NCBI GenBank assembly: GCA_015680905.1
Contig: CM027379.1
Location: 97,391,001-97,455,000, forward strand
From: Coptis chinensis
Taxonomy: Eukaryota; Streptophyta; Magnoliopsida; Ranunculales; Ranunculaceae
Direction of reading: 5' to 3'
Length of the DNA stretch: 64,000 nucleotides
Shown: piece after piece, positions 35,213 through 47,849 of the stretch
Numbering within the stretch: the stretch's first letter is position 1
How the letters are laid out: each line of letters starts with the position of its first letter
Notes under the pieces: generated by a model
Databases searched by the model: none
What the model was told of the DNA's origin: nothing
The model's input: the letters and a program-made list of their open reading frames with translations, nothing else
Made by a program: the position numbers and the translations under genes

Positions 35213-38200
35213 GAATACAACTTAGTTTAACGGTCATGTATACATTAGATAAGAAATGATATTTGCTGTGGATATACTCATATACTTCATGTCAAGGGAT
35301 TATCTCCAAAATTTCTGTCCCCGCCAAATGCACTGATAATCTTCCACTCCAAGTGTTTCGTAATACTGTATGTCTTACGAAAAATTTTACTGGATATATG
35401 TTGGAAGTGTTTTCCTAGAATTTCACTAAAGGCTATAATCTAAATATTAAGAAGACGAACCCTCGAGTCATTCTTGTCTAAGTTTAAAAATCTTTAACCC
35501 CAGTCAGTTGGACCAGTAAACAAGGGTGGTTATGTGTTCATCAAGGTAAAACCTCTACTATGAAGAAATGAATTCATATAGTTAGCTTTGGCACCACTCC
35601 GACGGACTCCAACCGCAACTTCAAAGTGCCACTCTCACAACTCCTAATATATCTGTTTAGAAAGTAGAGACTACCCTAGACTTTCCAGTTCATCATCTTA
35701 AAAGTCATACTGCGAATATTAGATATGGCTTATTATGACATGTGTATATTAATTATTTGAACATATATCCCTCTGTTGGATCTTTTCCACAAGAAGCTCA
35801 GGAATGCTACAAATGAATAGAGAGAACCAATGGGATAAAATTCATAAAGTTTTGAACATGCATAGTCAATCTCAAGTGTCACACAATCCAAGAAACAAAA
35901 CATGCAGGCCTAAGATATACCATTAAGCTGTTAACACTTGCAAAAGAAAACCACGGCAACAAAATACCAACACCGGTCGAAGCTAGGCGACTGAAAATAT
36001 AAGATTCTCATACCAAACTAGGAAGAGAGGCGTACAATAAGCTCTCTCAGATCTGCAATCATTAATCCCTGAGAATTCATTTGCTCTCTCAAATCAGTAA
36101 TTTGCCCCTGGGTGGAAGGCTGAGGGGCGTTCAACTGTGGGAGTCTCTCCTGTTGCAGTTGATCAATTTGCACCCTTTGCGAAACAACTTGCTGCCTCAA
36201 ATCAGCAATCTGCTCCTCGGCAGAAAGCCGCAATCTCCGCTCTTGCTGCAGCTGAGTCTCCCTCTCCTGCTGCAGCTGATCAATTTGATCCTTTTGGGAA
36301 ACTACTTGCTGCCTTAGATTAGCAAGCTGCTCCTCAGCAGAAAGCCGCAATCTCCTCTCCTCCTGAAGCTGGTCAACCAGAGGGACTAACCTTTGAGAAA
36401 CTCCTTGCTCCCTTAGATCAGCAATTTGCTCCTTGTCAAGTAGCTGAGGCTCCCGCTGCAGCTGCAGCTGATTAGTTTGCTTCATTTGGCAAACCATATC
36501 CCTCCTTGGATCGGCAATCGGTTCCTCGGCACAAAGCGACGCTCTACTCTCTTCTTGAAGCTGGTCAACCGAAGGAGGTACCGTTTGAGAAACAACTTGT
36601 TCCCTTAGATTGGCAATTTGCTCTTCAGCAGAAAGGCGTAACATTCTCTCCTGCTGAAGCTGGTCAACGGCAGGCGCGGAATGTAGAAGTGTTGTCTTTG
36701 AAACACCAATCCCCAGTCCCCGCACAAAGCCCTTTTTTTCAGGGCCATATACCTGTGCAACAGGGTCATGATCTACGTCTAAATTGATGCTAGAGGGGTC
36801 TCGCTCAGTAATGTCTTTTATTTGTTTCTGTTAAAAAATAGTAAATTGAACATTAGGAGAAGCATTTGCATTAGTCAGTTAATAGAAGAGATTAAAAAAT
36901 TGCAATACTCACCACTTTGCTTGTGAGTTCCGGTGTTGGACAAGATCCATCCTTACGAGTATGCATTGCGACGTATAGATCTGTTCGGGTGACAGTAGCA
37001 AAAGGATTTCCTTTTTTCTGGAATAAAACATGAAAGTACTTGAGCAGTATAGGCTATGAGTAAATGATTATACGCTAATGTAATGTCGTCACAAACAGAA
37101 AACACAGGCATACTGGGTGCGATTCAATACACCCAATAAAAGACTATACCGACACGACTGGTAATACTTGCAATTCGCAAAACTATCAAAGATGTGGTAA
37201 ACAGACCCCAAACCCTGAATTCCGTACTTCCTTCTCCATTTAATATTCATGCAAACATCATGGAGCAAACAAGAAGATCATTTCTTATCTTTCTTCTCTC
37301 CTTGAGAATTACAAAATTAAAATAATTCACCATAAAACCTAAAAAGAACTTTTTCCTCTATGCTTCAATTATACACCACACAGTAAAAAAATCTTTTAAA
37401 CTTACACATAAGTACATAACCTACTCTGATTTTCAAAGAGTTTCAAGTTAATACAGATTAGACATATTGTGTGTGTGAGTGTGTGCTATTTAACAGAAAG
37501 AATATTCACCAGAGCCTCTGCTGTTCTTGCTGCTCCTGTTCTACCAGATGTGTGTGGGGTCTTCATAGCCTGTCTCGCAAACTTGCCCGCCTTTCGTCGA
37601 GCTTGTGCAACTGGTGTTGACTGTTTATCAACAAATATCTCCCACACATCCTGTCTAACACCTTTTGGACAATTTGCTTTTCTTTCATCATCCGTATCAA
37701 ACAAATCATAATGTTTGCAGCGAATGACAGATTTGAAACTCCGCCAATAATTATGAATTCTTTGGAGGACTTTTCCTTTGTAAGCAACAGGCACAATATA
37801 CTTATCCTGTGGTGAGATCAAGAGATTTAGTAGAGTGCAACTAAACAAGTATGAACCAAATAAAACTGAAATGAGTAACAAACTGACAGTGATGGTCTTC
37901 CAAAGCAAGTCCTTTGTCTGATCAGGCATATCCGACCACCGGTCGTAGGAAATTGGGCAATATTTCCGCATCATTGAACCGAGGTCATTAACAAAGGATG
38001 TAGAGCCTTCTCCAATAGGTTGTCCATTATGATTAAAATAAACCATCTTCTTTTGCATTGGCAGACCTTGTACACAAAAATTCTAATGTCAATAAGCTAT
38101 TCAAAAAACAGAGGCATCATAATATCTTTTCCAATCCAGATACTTAAAATATCTTGGGACTCAAAAAAATAAAGTTAATGACGACTCTTAGCTTGTCATA

Positions 38201-39180
38201 TTCATGGTCTGGTTTACTCAAGAACTTATTTTCCTTTAAATTGAGAAGACTAACTAAAATCAGTTGTATAGTACGGATTGTGCACGACTGTAACTAGTTG
38301 CAGTGTTGTTTTCACTGCAATGCGAATGTAAACCAGAATGTTCGACTGAACATAAATGGAAGACACTAGTGTGGGCATGTAGAACATAAACACCATACAT
38401 CATGCAACAATATCATTGCACATTAAGGGTCTTTTACTTGCACCACCCTTTGTCCCTCCTCCACCAACCCCCTCCCCAACACACACAAACAGTCACCCAC
38501 ACACCGGACAACTCTGATCAATGATGCAGCAAGGATCCTCACACTCTAATTCAATTCAATATAACTGGATCCTCAGGCTCTCTTTCAATTTGAAAAAATT
38601 GACTGGTATTATTTCAATACTTGGTATGTGCTACAGTTTATGCATAGTGATGCTCTGATAAAAAGTATGTGTAATTTCACAGCATAATAATTGTTTGTGG
38701 CCATTGCTATGGTAACTCGCACAACACAATGAACGTAAAATGGAAGCCCAGGGATTGAGGAATATTCTCCAATAGTAAAACTTGCACTCATTGACCTTAT
38801 CCTATCTTTACTTGGGAATCTCACCCATCCAGGTATCTAGTACAGTTGGAAATGTTGTGTTCCAACCGTCTCTAGGCCATGGCCTCACTAACTTAAATTT
38901 CCACAACTACACATAGGCACAGCATGCAATATAAACTTGTAAACAACATTAAAAGTAAGAAGAATAACCAAAAGTACCTTCAGTGTCAGGCTCAACAATT
39001 CCTTGCTCTTGCACATTGGACACACCAGCCCCATCGTCCATTCTCTTCTCGTTCACAGTACTACTAATATCTTCATTCATTTGTGTCTCTTCCTCAGTCG
39101 GTTCGGCAACCGCATCTTCCATTCTCTTTTCCCTAACACTAGTACTAATAATAATATCTTCATTCATTTGTGTCTCTTCC
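35213..39180. repeat. Segmental duplication, right copy
   Basis: Partner of 30175-34070. It holds a ~200-bp insertion at about 35662-35860 that is absent from the left copy, just downstream of the gene's last exon. Confidence 0.88.
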
Positions 39181-39506
39181 TCGGCAACCGCATCTTCCAT
39201 TCTCTTCTCCCTCACACTAGCACTAATAATATCTTCATTCATTTCACCGCCAACCACCCCGTCTTCCATCGTCTTCTCCTTGGCATTGTTACCCATCATA
39301 TATTCAATAATTTGGTCAATAGAAACATTAACCTCACCATCTTCATTTTCCTTCTCCCTTTCTTCTTCTTCTTCAAAGTGTTTCCTCTTCCTAGTACTGG
39401 AACCAGCTACTTTTTTGGGGGGTTTTCTTACAACAGGGCTTTCCTTCTTCGTCTTCAAAATGGGTCTATTATTTCTAGCTCCAACTGAAGCACGTGTTTC
39501 CACCAT
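36018..39506 (-). CDS. PTTA/En-Spm transposase-like gene with C-terminal coiled coil, five exons, apparently intact
   Basis: Exons on the minus strand: 38978-39506, 37888-38066, 37510-37806, 36913-37017 and 36018-36827. All introns are GT-AG, phases join without a stop, and the sum is 1920 nt (639 residues). The ATG at 39506 is preceded in frame by TAA. Exon 1 is a basic then acidic N-terminus (RKRKHFEEEEE) with three internal repeats. Exons 2-4 form the plant PTTA/En-Spm-type domain: NHNGQPIGEGSTSFVNDLGS, CPISYDRWSDMPDQ, IHNYWRSFKSVIRCKHYD, NCPKGVRQDVWEIFVDKQST and MHTRKDGSC. Exon 5 is about 270 residues with six ~28-residue coiled-coil repeats. No DDE catalytic core is visible, so this is either a CACTA accessory remnant or a host gene derived from one. 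The likely location is the nucleus, by the basic N-terminus. Confidence 0.8.
36046..36690 (-). repeat. Six coiled-coil repeats encoded in exon 5
   Basis: The translation repeats a unit of the form QLQQER-LRLSAEEQIADLR-QVVSQ six times, each 26-34 residues, with Leu spaced for a heptad pattern. The same array is in the dead copy at 30800-31440. The DNA shows recurring CTGCTCCTCAGCAGAAAG blocks. Confidence 0.85.
39050..39245 (-). repeat. Three acidic repeats in exon 1
   Basis: Exon 1 encodes three copies of a 24-29 residue unit built on MNEDI-S-SVREKRMEDAVAE with EETQ between copies. The DNA repeats TCTTCATTCATTTGTGTCTC. Confidence 0.85.
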
Positions 39507-42500
39507 TGCTCTTTAAATCAAAACATATACAAAATCAGATGCCACATAAAGTTTTCTAATTTACAAAAAAACTAATAAACGAAATCTAGTTAATAGGAGT
39601 GAAAAGAGATCTCTCACCTTTTTGGTCTTGTGGTTAAACAAACCCTAGCTAGAAAAGAAAACAACTTGATTTTCACGATATGTGGTTCCGACAGCTGGAC
39701 CGTTTTAACGTGAGTAACGTCCGTCAATTTTTAAGGCACAAAGTAAAAGTATGTAGTAAACTGTAAATCAATACACGGTTATTTTTTATTTACAAAATTT
39801 TAGTTTATACTTTATACTAGCTAATTGGTAGTGGATGAACTTATGATTAATCTAGTTGGATACAAAACATGTTTACATTGTATTTCAATCATCGTACAAA
39901 CGTTAATAAATATTTGTACACAGTAATATAATCAACAAAGGATGGAGATTATTAAAATCCAATTGTGTATGGCTGAGAAGTGGAATGAGTAAATGAGTTG
40001 TAGGTGGAATTCATGTATACGCAATCACAACTAAGTGACGAATAGTATAAAGAAATTGACCAATATTTTTGTGCATCTCTCAAACAGAAATCCCCACTAT
40101 CTTCTAATGACAACAAAGTTCACATGACATGATTTACATGATAAATTACACGTTTCTTTCATAAACTAAATACATATCAATTACATAATTACATTGACTA
40201 AGGTTACTCCAAACTTTGTAGCTGGATCAACTGTAAAATGATTTAATTGATTTCCAAGAGTTTCTTAGTACATGGTCTATTCCTTTCCTCTAGCTTGAGA
40301 CCGTGCAAGGGACTTTATGGTCGCATCTACTAAGTACCCAGTCGTTTGTAAAAGAAAACACCCATTCATTTTGTTTTTTAAAAGCCTGTTATTAATTTGT
40401 ATTGGGGTTTGGTACCCAACACTTTCGCATTGATGTACTCAAAAACAACATTCAAATAGTAGTTCTAATCCTCAATATACGCTTCAAAAAAGACTTAGTC
40501 CTTCTCAAAAGAGAATCAATGCTCAGGCAGAAACGTACCTGACATTCTAGAGAGGGAGATTTTGTAGTTATATATATGTAGATTGAAGGAGTATACCAAG
40601 CTACGGAAGCAGTTAATTTTTTTTTTAATCAAATAACCCATGTTGGTGCATCATCTAATAAAGAAAAATATTTTCATCCATAGTCCATAATCCATATATT
40701 GTTCACTTCTATGTACTTTTAGAGATAAATCACATGACCCAAATACCAATATTAGAACTTAGTAGCCATCATCCACATCCTCATAATATTCCTAATAATA
40801 TTCTTTATAAATCGGATCTTCACCATGAGCTGATAATTGCCAACTATATCCAGTAGTATTTGAGTTAATTTAAGACGATATTTTATTTTGCTTTTCCTAA
40901 TCCAGTTAGCATTCATTTGTAGTGGTACCCCCTAATCCATAAATCAGGTAGGAAAACTGTCGATTGTTGATTTGTATCATTCATGCGGAGTAATGAAAGT
41001 ACTTTCAGGAAGTGTAGCATGTTTGTACCTTTGTAATAGTGGAAGACCACATTCTCAAATATGTCTTAGACATATTGTTGGGCAACGGAATAATATTGAA
41101 ATGAATTTTTACAATTAGAGAACACTGTAAACACGATTATATTAATAGCGAGTGCTAATAGATTTCAACATCATTCTCACTTGTTACCAAAGATTAATAG
41201 AAACGGAAACAAAGAAATGATGAATAAGAACTCCTAAATGTAAACTAAAATAAAAATCTCAATATCTCCAGGTGCCCATACCCAGAGTCACCAACATCTT
41301 TTTAAGACCTTGATCTTAAATTTTGACACTATCTAGTATCTACCTTGAAATTCACCTGCACCACACAGTCTTAACTCAAGAAGTAGATATGATACCAAAA
41401 ATGTCAAAGATAAAAATTCAGCAATAATCTTACAATGCAGTTTATATCTACCCCGTCGATTATTCCTATTGGATCAAGATCCATTTACAGTGAGATCAAC
41501 CTTATTCTTATTCCATTAGTCAGATAAAATCATAAATACAGTTTTACCACTATCTGTTTCCATCATTGAGGCTTCAGGCACTCGTAAGGAAGATGGATGC
41601 ATGTAACGGGTTTCAAAGCACTTACAAATGAAAAGATGAGTCATTCATCATGGATTTTCATTAAGGAAATATTTAAAACAAAGAACCAAGGGTGATATGG
41701 ATTGCATACGCCTTATCCCCGGCTTGAAGTGTGAAACACTTTTTGCTTCAGTTTTGGGATGTGGGCAAGAATAATGATCCTATAAATAAAATAAAGTAGA
41801 AAAGGCAAATCAACATACTTATTTACAGATACTTGTATCATAAAAAGAAATAACGAATAAAATTGATAGGAAAATTAAAATATATATATATATATTCAAC
41901 GTGAACTGTAAATCAGTGTACATAATTAGATAAAACCCAGTTTACAAATATGTTACAACTTGCATCGCAAGAAAAGTACATGATCATATCTTTTATGTTT
42001 TGTTGAGTTATAACTTATAACCCACCTTGGCTAAAGATCTTGCAGAGTTCAATTCAGTGAAACTTCTCTCTTGGCAAAATAACCTCTCAATGCTCGAGTT
42101 CTAAAGCCCTGTTTGTTGCACCAACAGTTTTACTCGGGGCATTCGCCACTATGTTCCACTCCACTATATTTGAAATTGCCCCTTTTCCATCTAGACTTGT
42201 CCACTCATTATCATCCCAATCAACAGATGAAGTTGAAACATTGAAACGTTCTCACCAATATGGAAAGAACATAACCAAAACTCATTCTTGGTTAAATGAG
42301 ACTCAGATGTATGGTGTCTTACATCCACATTTACTTTAATAACTGCGAGCCCATTAAACCAATGAAACCCACTATAGGGAACAATCAAGAAGCAATGATT
42401 TACAAAATATATTCAATTGAGCAGAACATGCAAATAAAAAAATCAGTTCAAATTCTTCTTTAATGAGTAGCTAGTAAGAAAGTTGCTTCTTCACTGCATT

Positions 42501-45500
42501 GAATAACCAACTACTACATATTCATCAAGCTTTCATTGTTTATAATAATAATTGCAGAGCCTACCAATCAACTGAAGAAAAGTATGGCTGAATTTTCCAT
42601 TACTTGTAATGATGCGTACTAAAATAATCTAGTAATTTCTCATGCCTAGGCAGTAGGAACTCTCCACATACATCCCACAAACAATAATTTATGCCTGTAA
42701 AAGAGGAAATATTCATAGGTTAGTGATCAAGTATATTAGTTGTCATGTATCAAACAGAGTGTGAACAAAGAAGAAAAGGCATTTCTCATGACAGTAAAGA
42801 AAAATAAAATAGAATGAAAATGAAATTGGCATAAATATGAGGTTTCTCCAAATATAAAGGACAAATATCGGTGTTGTCACTTATTGCATTTACACGATTA
42901 TAAAAGAAAAGTATATTATAAGAATGTCTGAGTGAAGTTAAGCTTGACAACAAATAACAATATAAGCACTTCAACATGATACCAAATACAACAATGTAAA
43001 AACTGCTTATGTCTAGGACCGTAGGACTACATGTGCTTTAAGCGATTAAGTAACGACATTGTTAGATAAGAACTCTTGATCAATTAAGTTCACAATTGTT
43101 TCTCCTTCTAATTAATATTCATCATCATAAAATAGAATTGATTGCTTTCTTTTTTCTTTTTCGGTTATAAGGTTTGGTAGGTTTGACAAATGGTACTTGT
43201 TTGGGTTTCATACTGGAATAATGGAGGGCGAACTCGGGAGGTTTTGCTATAGCATGGAGATCGAGTTTTGAGTGTTTTTCAGTAATCTTCCAAGGGGGTT
43301 TTGTTTTTATGTTTTTTTTGTGAGGTTAAGAAGCCCCAAAAAACTCAATATTACGATAAACCCAAGATAGCACAATCCATAAAAAACGGATTCACATAAT
43401 ACATCTCTTAATATGAGAATGACTTATTCAAACCAATAGTAAAACTTTTCTACTTTTCCTCTGACCTTCTTTTGACTCAAACTGAAATCGGTGATTAAAA
43501 AAAAAGGAGTAACCAATCAACAACTCTTGGATCGATATATAATGAAGAGAGAAACCAAAAAAATCAATATGGAAATAACTTGGTACTGGTGTACTAATAG
43601 AAGGAAACTACCACAAACTTTAAAAGCTGTTTTTTAACAACTTCAAGAGAGAAGGCGCGAATGATGAAACACACCATGCATCCATGCTATACTATCATAA
43701 ATGAATATATCATTTTATCATATATGCATGTGAATGAAAAAAAATAGTCGCATAGACACGCACCTGCCAGAGTCCAAGTTTAGTTGCAACCTAGCTTATA
43801 CTGTTTAAATCTCGTGTCCACGTAGAGTTGAGTAAGAACCTGCGCGTTTCATCCGACACACATAATCAGCTAAATTAGCAATCATTTACTGTACTTCAGC
43901 AATCAAATGACAATGTTATGGTTTTTCATTTAATCCCTCTAACATACCATGCATGTATCCATCTCTCCAAAATGATATTTTTCCAAAAAAATAATTGGAA
44001 AGAAAAACTTAATTACTGTGGAAAGGAGAAAGTCGACTCCCCATGTATCTTTGCTTGAAACTACTTTGTCCCTAATCGTCATTCTCAACTGCCGCATTGA
44101 ATGGTATTGCAACTTCGTTTCAGAAACCAAGAAAGGGGAAAAAAAATACTTACAAAAATATAGTCAAAATTGAAGATAACCTTGTCAAAGTTGAAGGTTA
44201 TAAAGAAAGAAAAAAAAATGCTTACTTGATTGAATTGCCTACAAACATTAAAGTCAAATTGTGGGAAAATTTGCATTTGTACAATGAAGTAAGTAATCTT
44301 TTTTATTTGATAAAATAAAGAAAAAGAAATGAAAGTCGGTGTTTCGATCTTTTGATATGTTGACATGGGAGATGAGAGCTCACAATAAAGCATTAATCTA
44401 AAACAATAATCACATATGTAAAAACCGTATCCTAATACCTTAAGTCCCATTTTCCCTGCTAAAGGTGGCATTTAACCAAAAGACCTTGGGACCAACCTCT
44501 CGATGCTTGGCCAGTAGGCACTGACACCACTAATTGATATAAATATCTGACTTCATTCAAGCACATAGAAATTTTTTTGACACCAATATGATCATCCGTT
44601 GAACATTGTAAAACTGCAACCAAAATAAATGTAGTGAGTAGTGACCAAAACGTTATACTTGAACTATGATTACACGCACTTTGGCTTCTAAAATGAATTA
44701 GACACTGGATGATAAGGTAATAGAAAAAGAGGAGAGATAATTGATTTTGATAAGCTTTGACGCTCCGATCTTGATTTTGCATTTTTTTTTCTAGACTTAG
44801 TTGCCAATGATGGTTCAAAGTTGGTTGCAATACTCTTGATCAATGCCTATGCAAAAACAGGAGTTCAAATATAATTCTATTTAAGGAAAAAGAGCATGAT
44901 AGCAAACAAAAGAAAGAAGAGCATTTCAAAAGATCAGATGCAATAAGAGGAGTCCACCTAAATATGGATGCATAAAACAACCTCATTCATGTCACTGGCT
45001 ATATATCAAAAGCCTTCTATAAAACTTTGCAGCAACTCAAAAGTATGTGGTGACTGAAAAAATGATAAAAAATGATGACATTATATCGCTAGCTACAACC
45101 TACAGCTATACAAAACGACCATACTGGATGAAGATGACACATGCCCAGCCCAAAACAGAAGTTGGCATTGAACTTGTCTGCCTCATAAGGAAGTAAATCT
45201 ATGGCAAGAGATTTAGTTTGTGGATGGAGGGAGTAATCAGACATCAACATATGATGATTAAGCTATAAAGTGAGAGAACCTTAATCGAGAACTTATAAAA
45301 GATACAAAATGAAAGAATACTAACCTGAAACAAAAATAATACATGAATTGCCAAAAAGTTTTGGGGTTGCACATCTTTGTTAGATTGTAACTGTATATCT
45401 AATACATGCAAAATAGTTAAGCCTTCAAAATTAGCCTACAAAATGCATGTATAATATATTCAAACAGGCTGGCTATGTAAATAATACTAAAATCCCCAAC

Positions 45501-45690
45501 TTTTTTTCCCTTTTAAATTGGTGATACACGATGATAAGGACAACTTGATATTATACATGATGATCAAGTCACCCTCAAACAAAATTACAAAATGACATGT
45601 TGAAGGGCTTATAAAGTGCTTAAAGTTTCACCATATCCAACATTCTTTTTTAAAGTTTTCAATGCATGATAGACCACGTGTTGCTAACTT
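39507..45690. other. AT-rich region with no recognisable gene
   Basis: Only short chance ORFs are present. A pure AT run lies near 41880. A minus-strand coding-like stretch (AIDLLPYEADKFNANFCFGL) at about 45130-45210 is open but isolated. No LTR pairs, long inverted repeats or RNA genes were noticed. Confidence 0.55.
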
Positions 45691-45890
45691 GTTGGACACG
45701 TGTAAGAAAAAGTGAACTGCCAAAATTCATATGTTGACATTAATAAAAGTAAACATGAAGTCAGAAGTGTACTTTCGTATAAAGAAAACCCAAACAAAAT
45801 ACACTGATAGAAAAAAAATAAAATGAATGGCATAGAAGCATACCTTAACTTCAAACACCTGCAGAAGTTGAATATGTTCCTAAGCATCAC
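45690..45890. repeat. Direct repeat, copy 1 (~180 bp)
   Basis: It runs from ACTGCCAAAATTCATATGTT through GAATGGCATAGAAGCATACC to TTGAATATGTTCCTAAG. It matches 46790-46962 with few differences. Confidence 0.88.
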
Positions 45891-45985
45891 GACACATATC
45901 CAAGCACTCCAAAACTTAGATATCCTCTCCTTTAAGCATCACGACACATATCCAAGCACTCCAAAACTTGGATATCCTCTCCTTT
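45879..45985. repeat. 51-bp tandem duplication
   Basis: Two adjacent copies run from TAAGCATCACGACACATATC to GATATCCTCTCCTTT, differing by one base. Confidence 0.93.
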
Positions 45986-46789
45986 ATCCCATACCCAAAA
46001 GATTTTTTGACCTTATAGACATTTTTAAGAACTATAATGAAAGCAGGCACAACACAATGGATGTCCAATATAAACAACAAATAAAGCAAGTAAATGCAGT
46101 TTAAACTTAAAGAGGTTATACATTTGCGCTTCCAATGATTGATAAACAACTTTCAATCTTTCAGGCCATTCCTAGCTCGAATCCCTTTCCTGTGAAATAC
46201 CATCCCCAAAACCAAATGCACATGTGTCTTTAGCACTCGCCTAATGGTGCAAGCTAGATTAATGCACCTAAAAAGTAGATTTAAAATAAAAGGAGAATCA
46301 TATCCTTTGATTCAAACACTTTGCTTTTGTTTCAGTTGATCATAACAGGTGAAATATCAACTAATTGAATACAATTCTAAGAATGTTATTGAGCTAAATC
46401 ATCTAATAAGATGAACTACCAACTTACACAGGCACCACCAAATTCATGGTAAATACAATCACAATGGTAACTCACTGATTTTGTCTTACTTAGATGGCAA
46501 CAATGGGTGCTTATTTTGGACTTGGGCAACAAAAGCACATCTAAATATAGAAGTCCTCTAGCACTATGCAACTGTGTTCCTTGCAACAGTGCATAGAGCA
46601 ACTTAATTTTGGTATTACTTAAGTTGTGATTTAATTTATACAATCAGCAATAAAATTTTCCCAACAATCGCTAGGATCTTTAAATAGAGTGTTAAATAAA
46701 CACCAATAACATTAATGGATACCTCAAGAGAATTTAGACTAAGCTACACTAACAATTGCAGACACATTAACAATGAGGGAATATGGAAC

Positions 46790-46962
46790 ATGTGAACTGC
46801 CAAAATTCATATGTTGACGTTAATAAAAGTAAACATGAAGTCAGAAGTGTACTTCCATATAAAGAAAACCCAAACAAAATACACTGACAGAAAAAAATAA
46901 ATAAAAATGAATGGCATAGAAGCATACCTTCAAACACTTGCAGAAATTGAATATGTTCCTAA
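46790..46962. repeat. Direct repeat, copy 2
   Basis: Second copy of the 45690-45890 repeat in the same orientation, 1.08 kb away. No TSD or TG/CA ends were found at its borders. Confidence 0.88.
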
Positions 46963-46964
46963 GA

Positions 46965-47236
46965 TGCCGAACCCACTGCTAGCTTTGATGAGCTAACTAA
47001 TTTTGTGATCTTTCAGCCTCCAAAAACTCAGGATCAACACATAACCAATATAATAATAATGTTGAAGCTGTAAAAACGACCATATAATTATTCAGTGGGG
47101 TGGTCAGGCAAAGGACGTAGCAAATGGGCATCCACACGAGATGAATAATGGATCTGCAGTCTCGTCTGCTGCTTCTAACTCATTAGTTGGATCTGGTTCC
47201 CAAGAAGTGGAGATGTTGAGTAGGGCACATATTCAT
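46965..47236 (+). other. Coding-like plus-strand fragments of unknown gene
   Basis: Two stretches look protein-like. About 46970-47076 encodes EPTASFDELTNFVIFQPPKT. About 47103-47236 encodes GQAKDVANGHPHEMNNGSAV and a Ser-rich tail ending in a TGA. Neither has a start codon nor a family I recognise. They lie antisense to the adjoining glutathione peroxidase fragment. Confidence 0.25.
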
Positions 47237-47432
47237 TGAACAATCATTTTGTTTGTTAAACAAAAAGATGATACATTGGCACTTATACTACATAGTGAAA
47301 AACAGGCCTAGTTGTTTCATAGTCGATAATGGAATTGTTCCTGCTCCATGTATACAAATAGAAATCATGCTAAATTACAAAGTAGTAGACATAAAAGGTT
47401 ATGAAATGCACCATAAGGATGGTCAAGTTTAC

Positions 47433-47846
47433 CTTGTCAAAGATAGGACACTCAGCTTTGAAGCAAGTGCAAGCAAATTCCACAATCTCCTCATTAGTTC
47501 CTGGCTCCTGTGAACCAAATTGATTGCAAGGGAATGCCAATATCTTTAACAATCAATTTGGTTAAAATGCACATACAAACAGGAAAAACAAAGAAGATAA
47601 AACCCAAACCTTGCTCCTTGTACTTCTCACACACCTTAGCCAGTTCAGTGTAATTCGAGTTGGTCAATCCACTGCAAAAGAAAAAAGAAAAAATATGATC
47701 AAGGACAAAAACTAAATACTGTATTAGCTAAACTTAATCAAACTTAAAGGTCCTAATATTCAATTATTACCATTGGGAAGCAACATTAACAATCAACAAA
47801 ACCTTTCCCTTGTAAATGCTAAGGTCCACATCATTTCCTCTAGCAT
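47433..47846 (-). pseudogene. Glutathione peroxidase-like fragment, three central exons
   Basis: Exons are 47771-47846 ([20 protein letters not shown]), 47610-47671 (GLTNSNYTELAKVCEKYKEQ) and about 47433-47550 ([20 protein letters not shown] to PIFDK). These are the central part of a plant phospholipid-hydroperoxide-type glutathione peroxidase, which in plants usually works with thioredoxin. The catalytic Cys codon is split TG|T across the first intron and preserved, as is the Gln/Asn-bearing block. The third exon lacks an AG acceptor in the right phase. First exon and C-terminal exons are absent, so this is a fragment. Confidence 0.88.
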
Positions 47847-47849
47847 CCT

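Noticed and set aside
26703..39506. A full CACTA transposon enclosing the PTTA genes
   Set aside because: No CACTA/TAGTG terminal repeats or 3-bp TSD were spotted and no DDE transposase frame is present, so only the genes are annotated.
38983..39516. 177-codon plus-strand ORF, Ser-rich and hydrophobic
   Set aside because: It is an exact shadow of the acidic exon 1 on the minus strand, which has the splice structure and start codon of the real gene.
41878..41896. Pure AT dinucleotide run
   Set aside because: Ordinary microsatellite in AT-rich DNA.
44085..44830. Two overlapping minus-strand ORFs of 123-128 codons
   Set aside because: The translations are rich in F, I and Y, as expected for chance frames in AT-rich DNA, with no motif or splice support.
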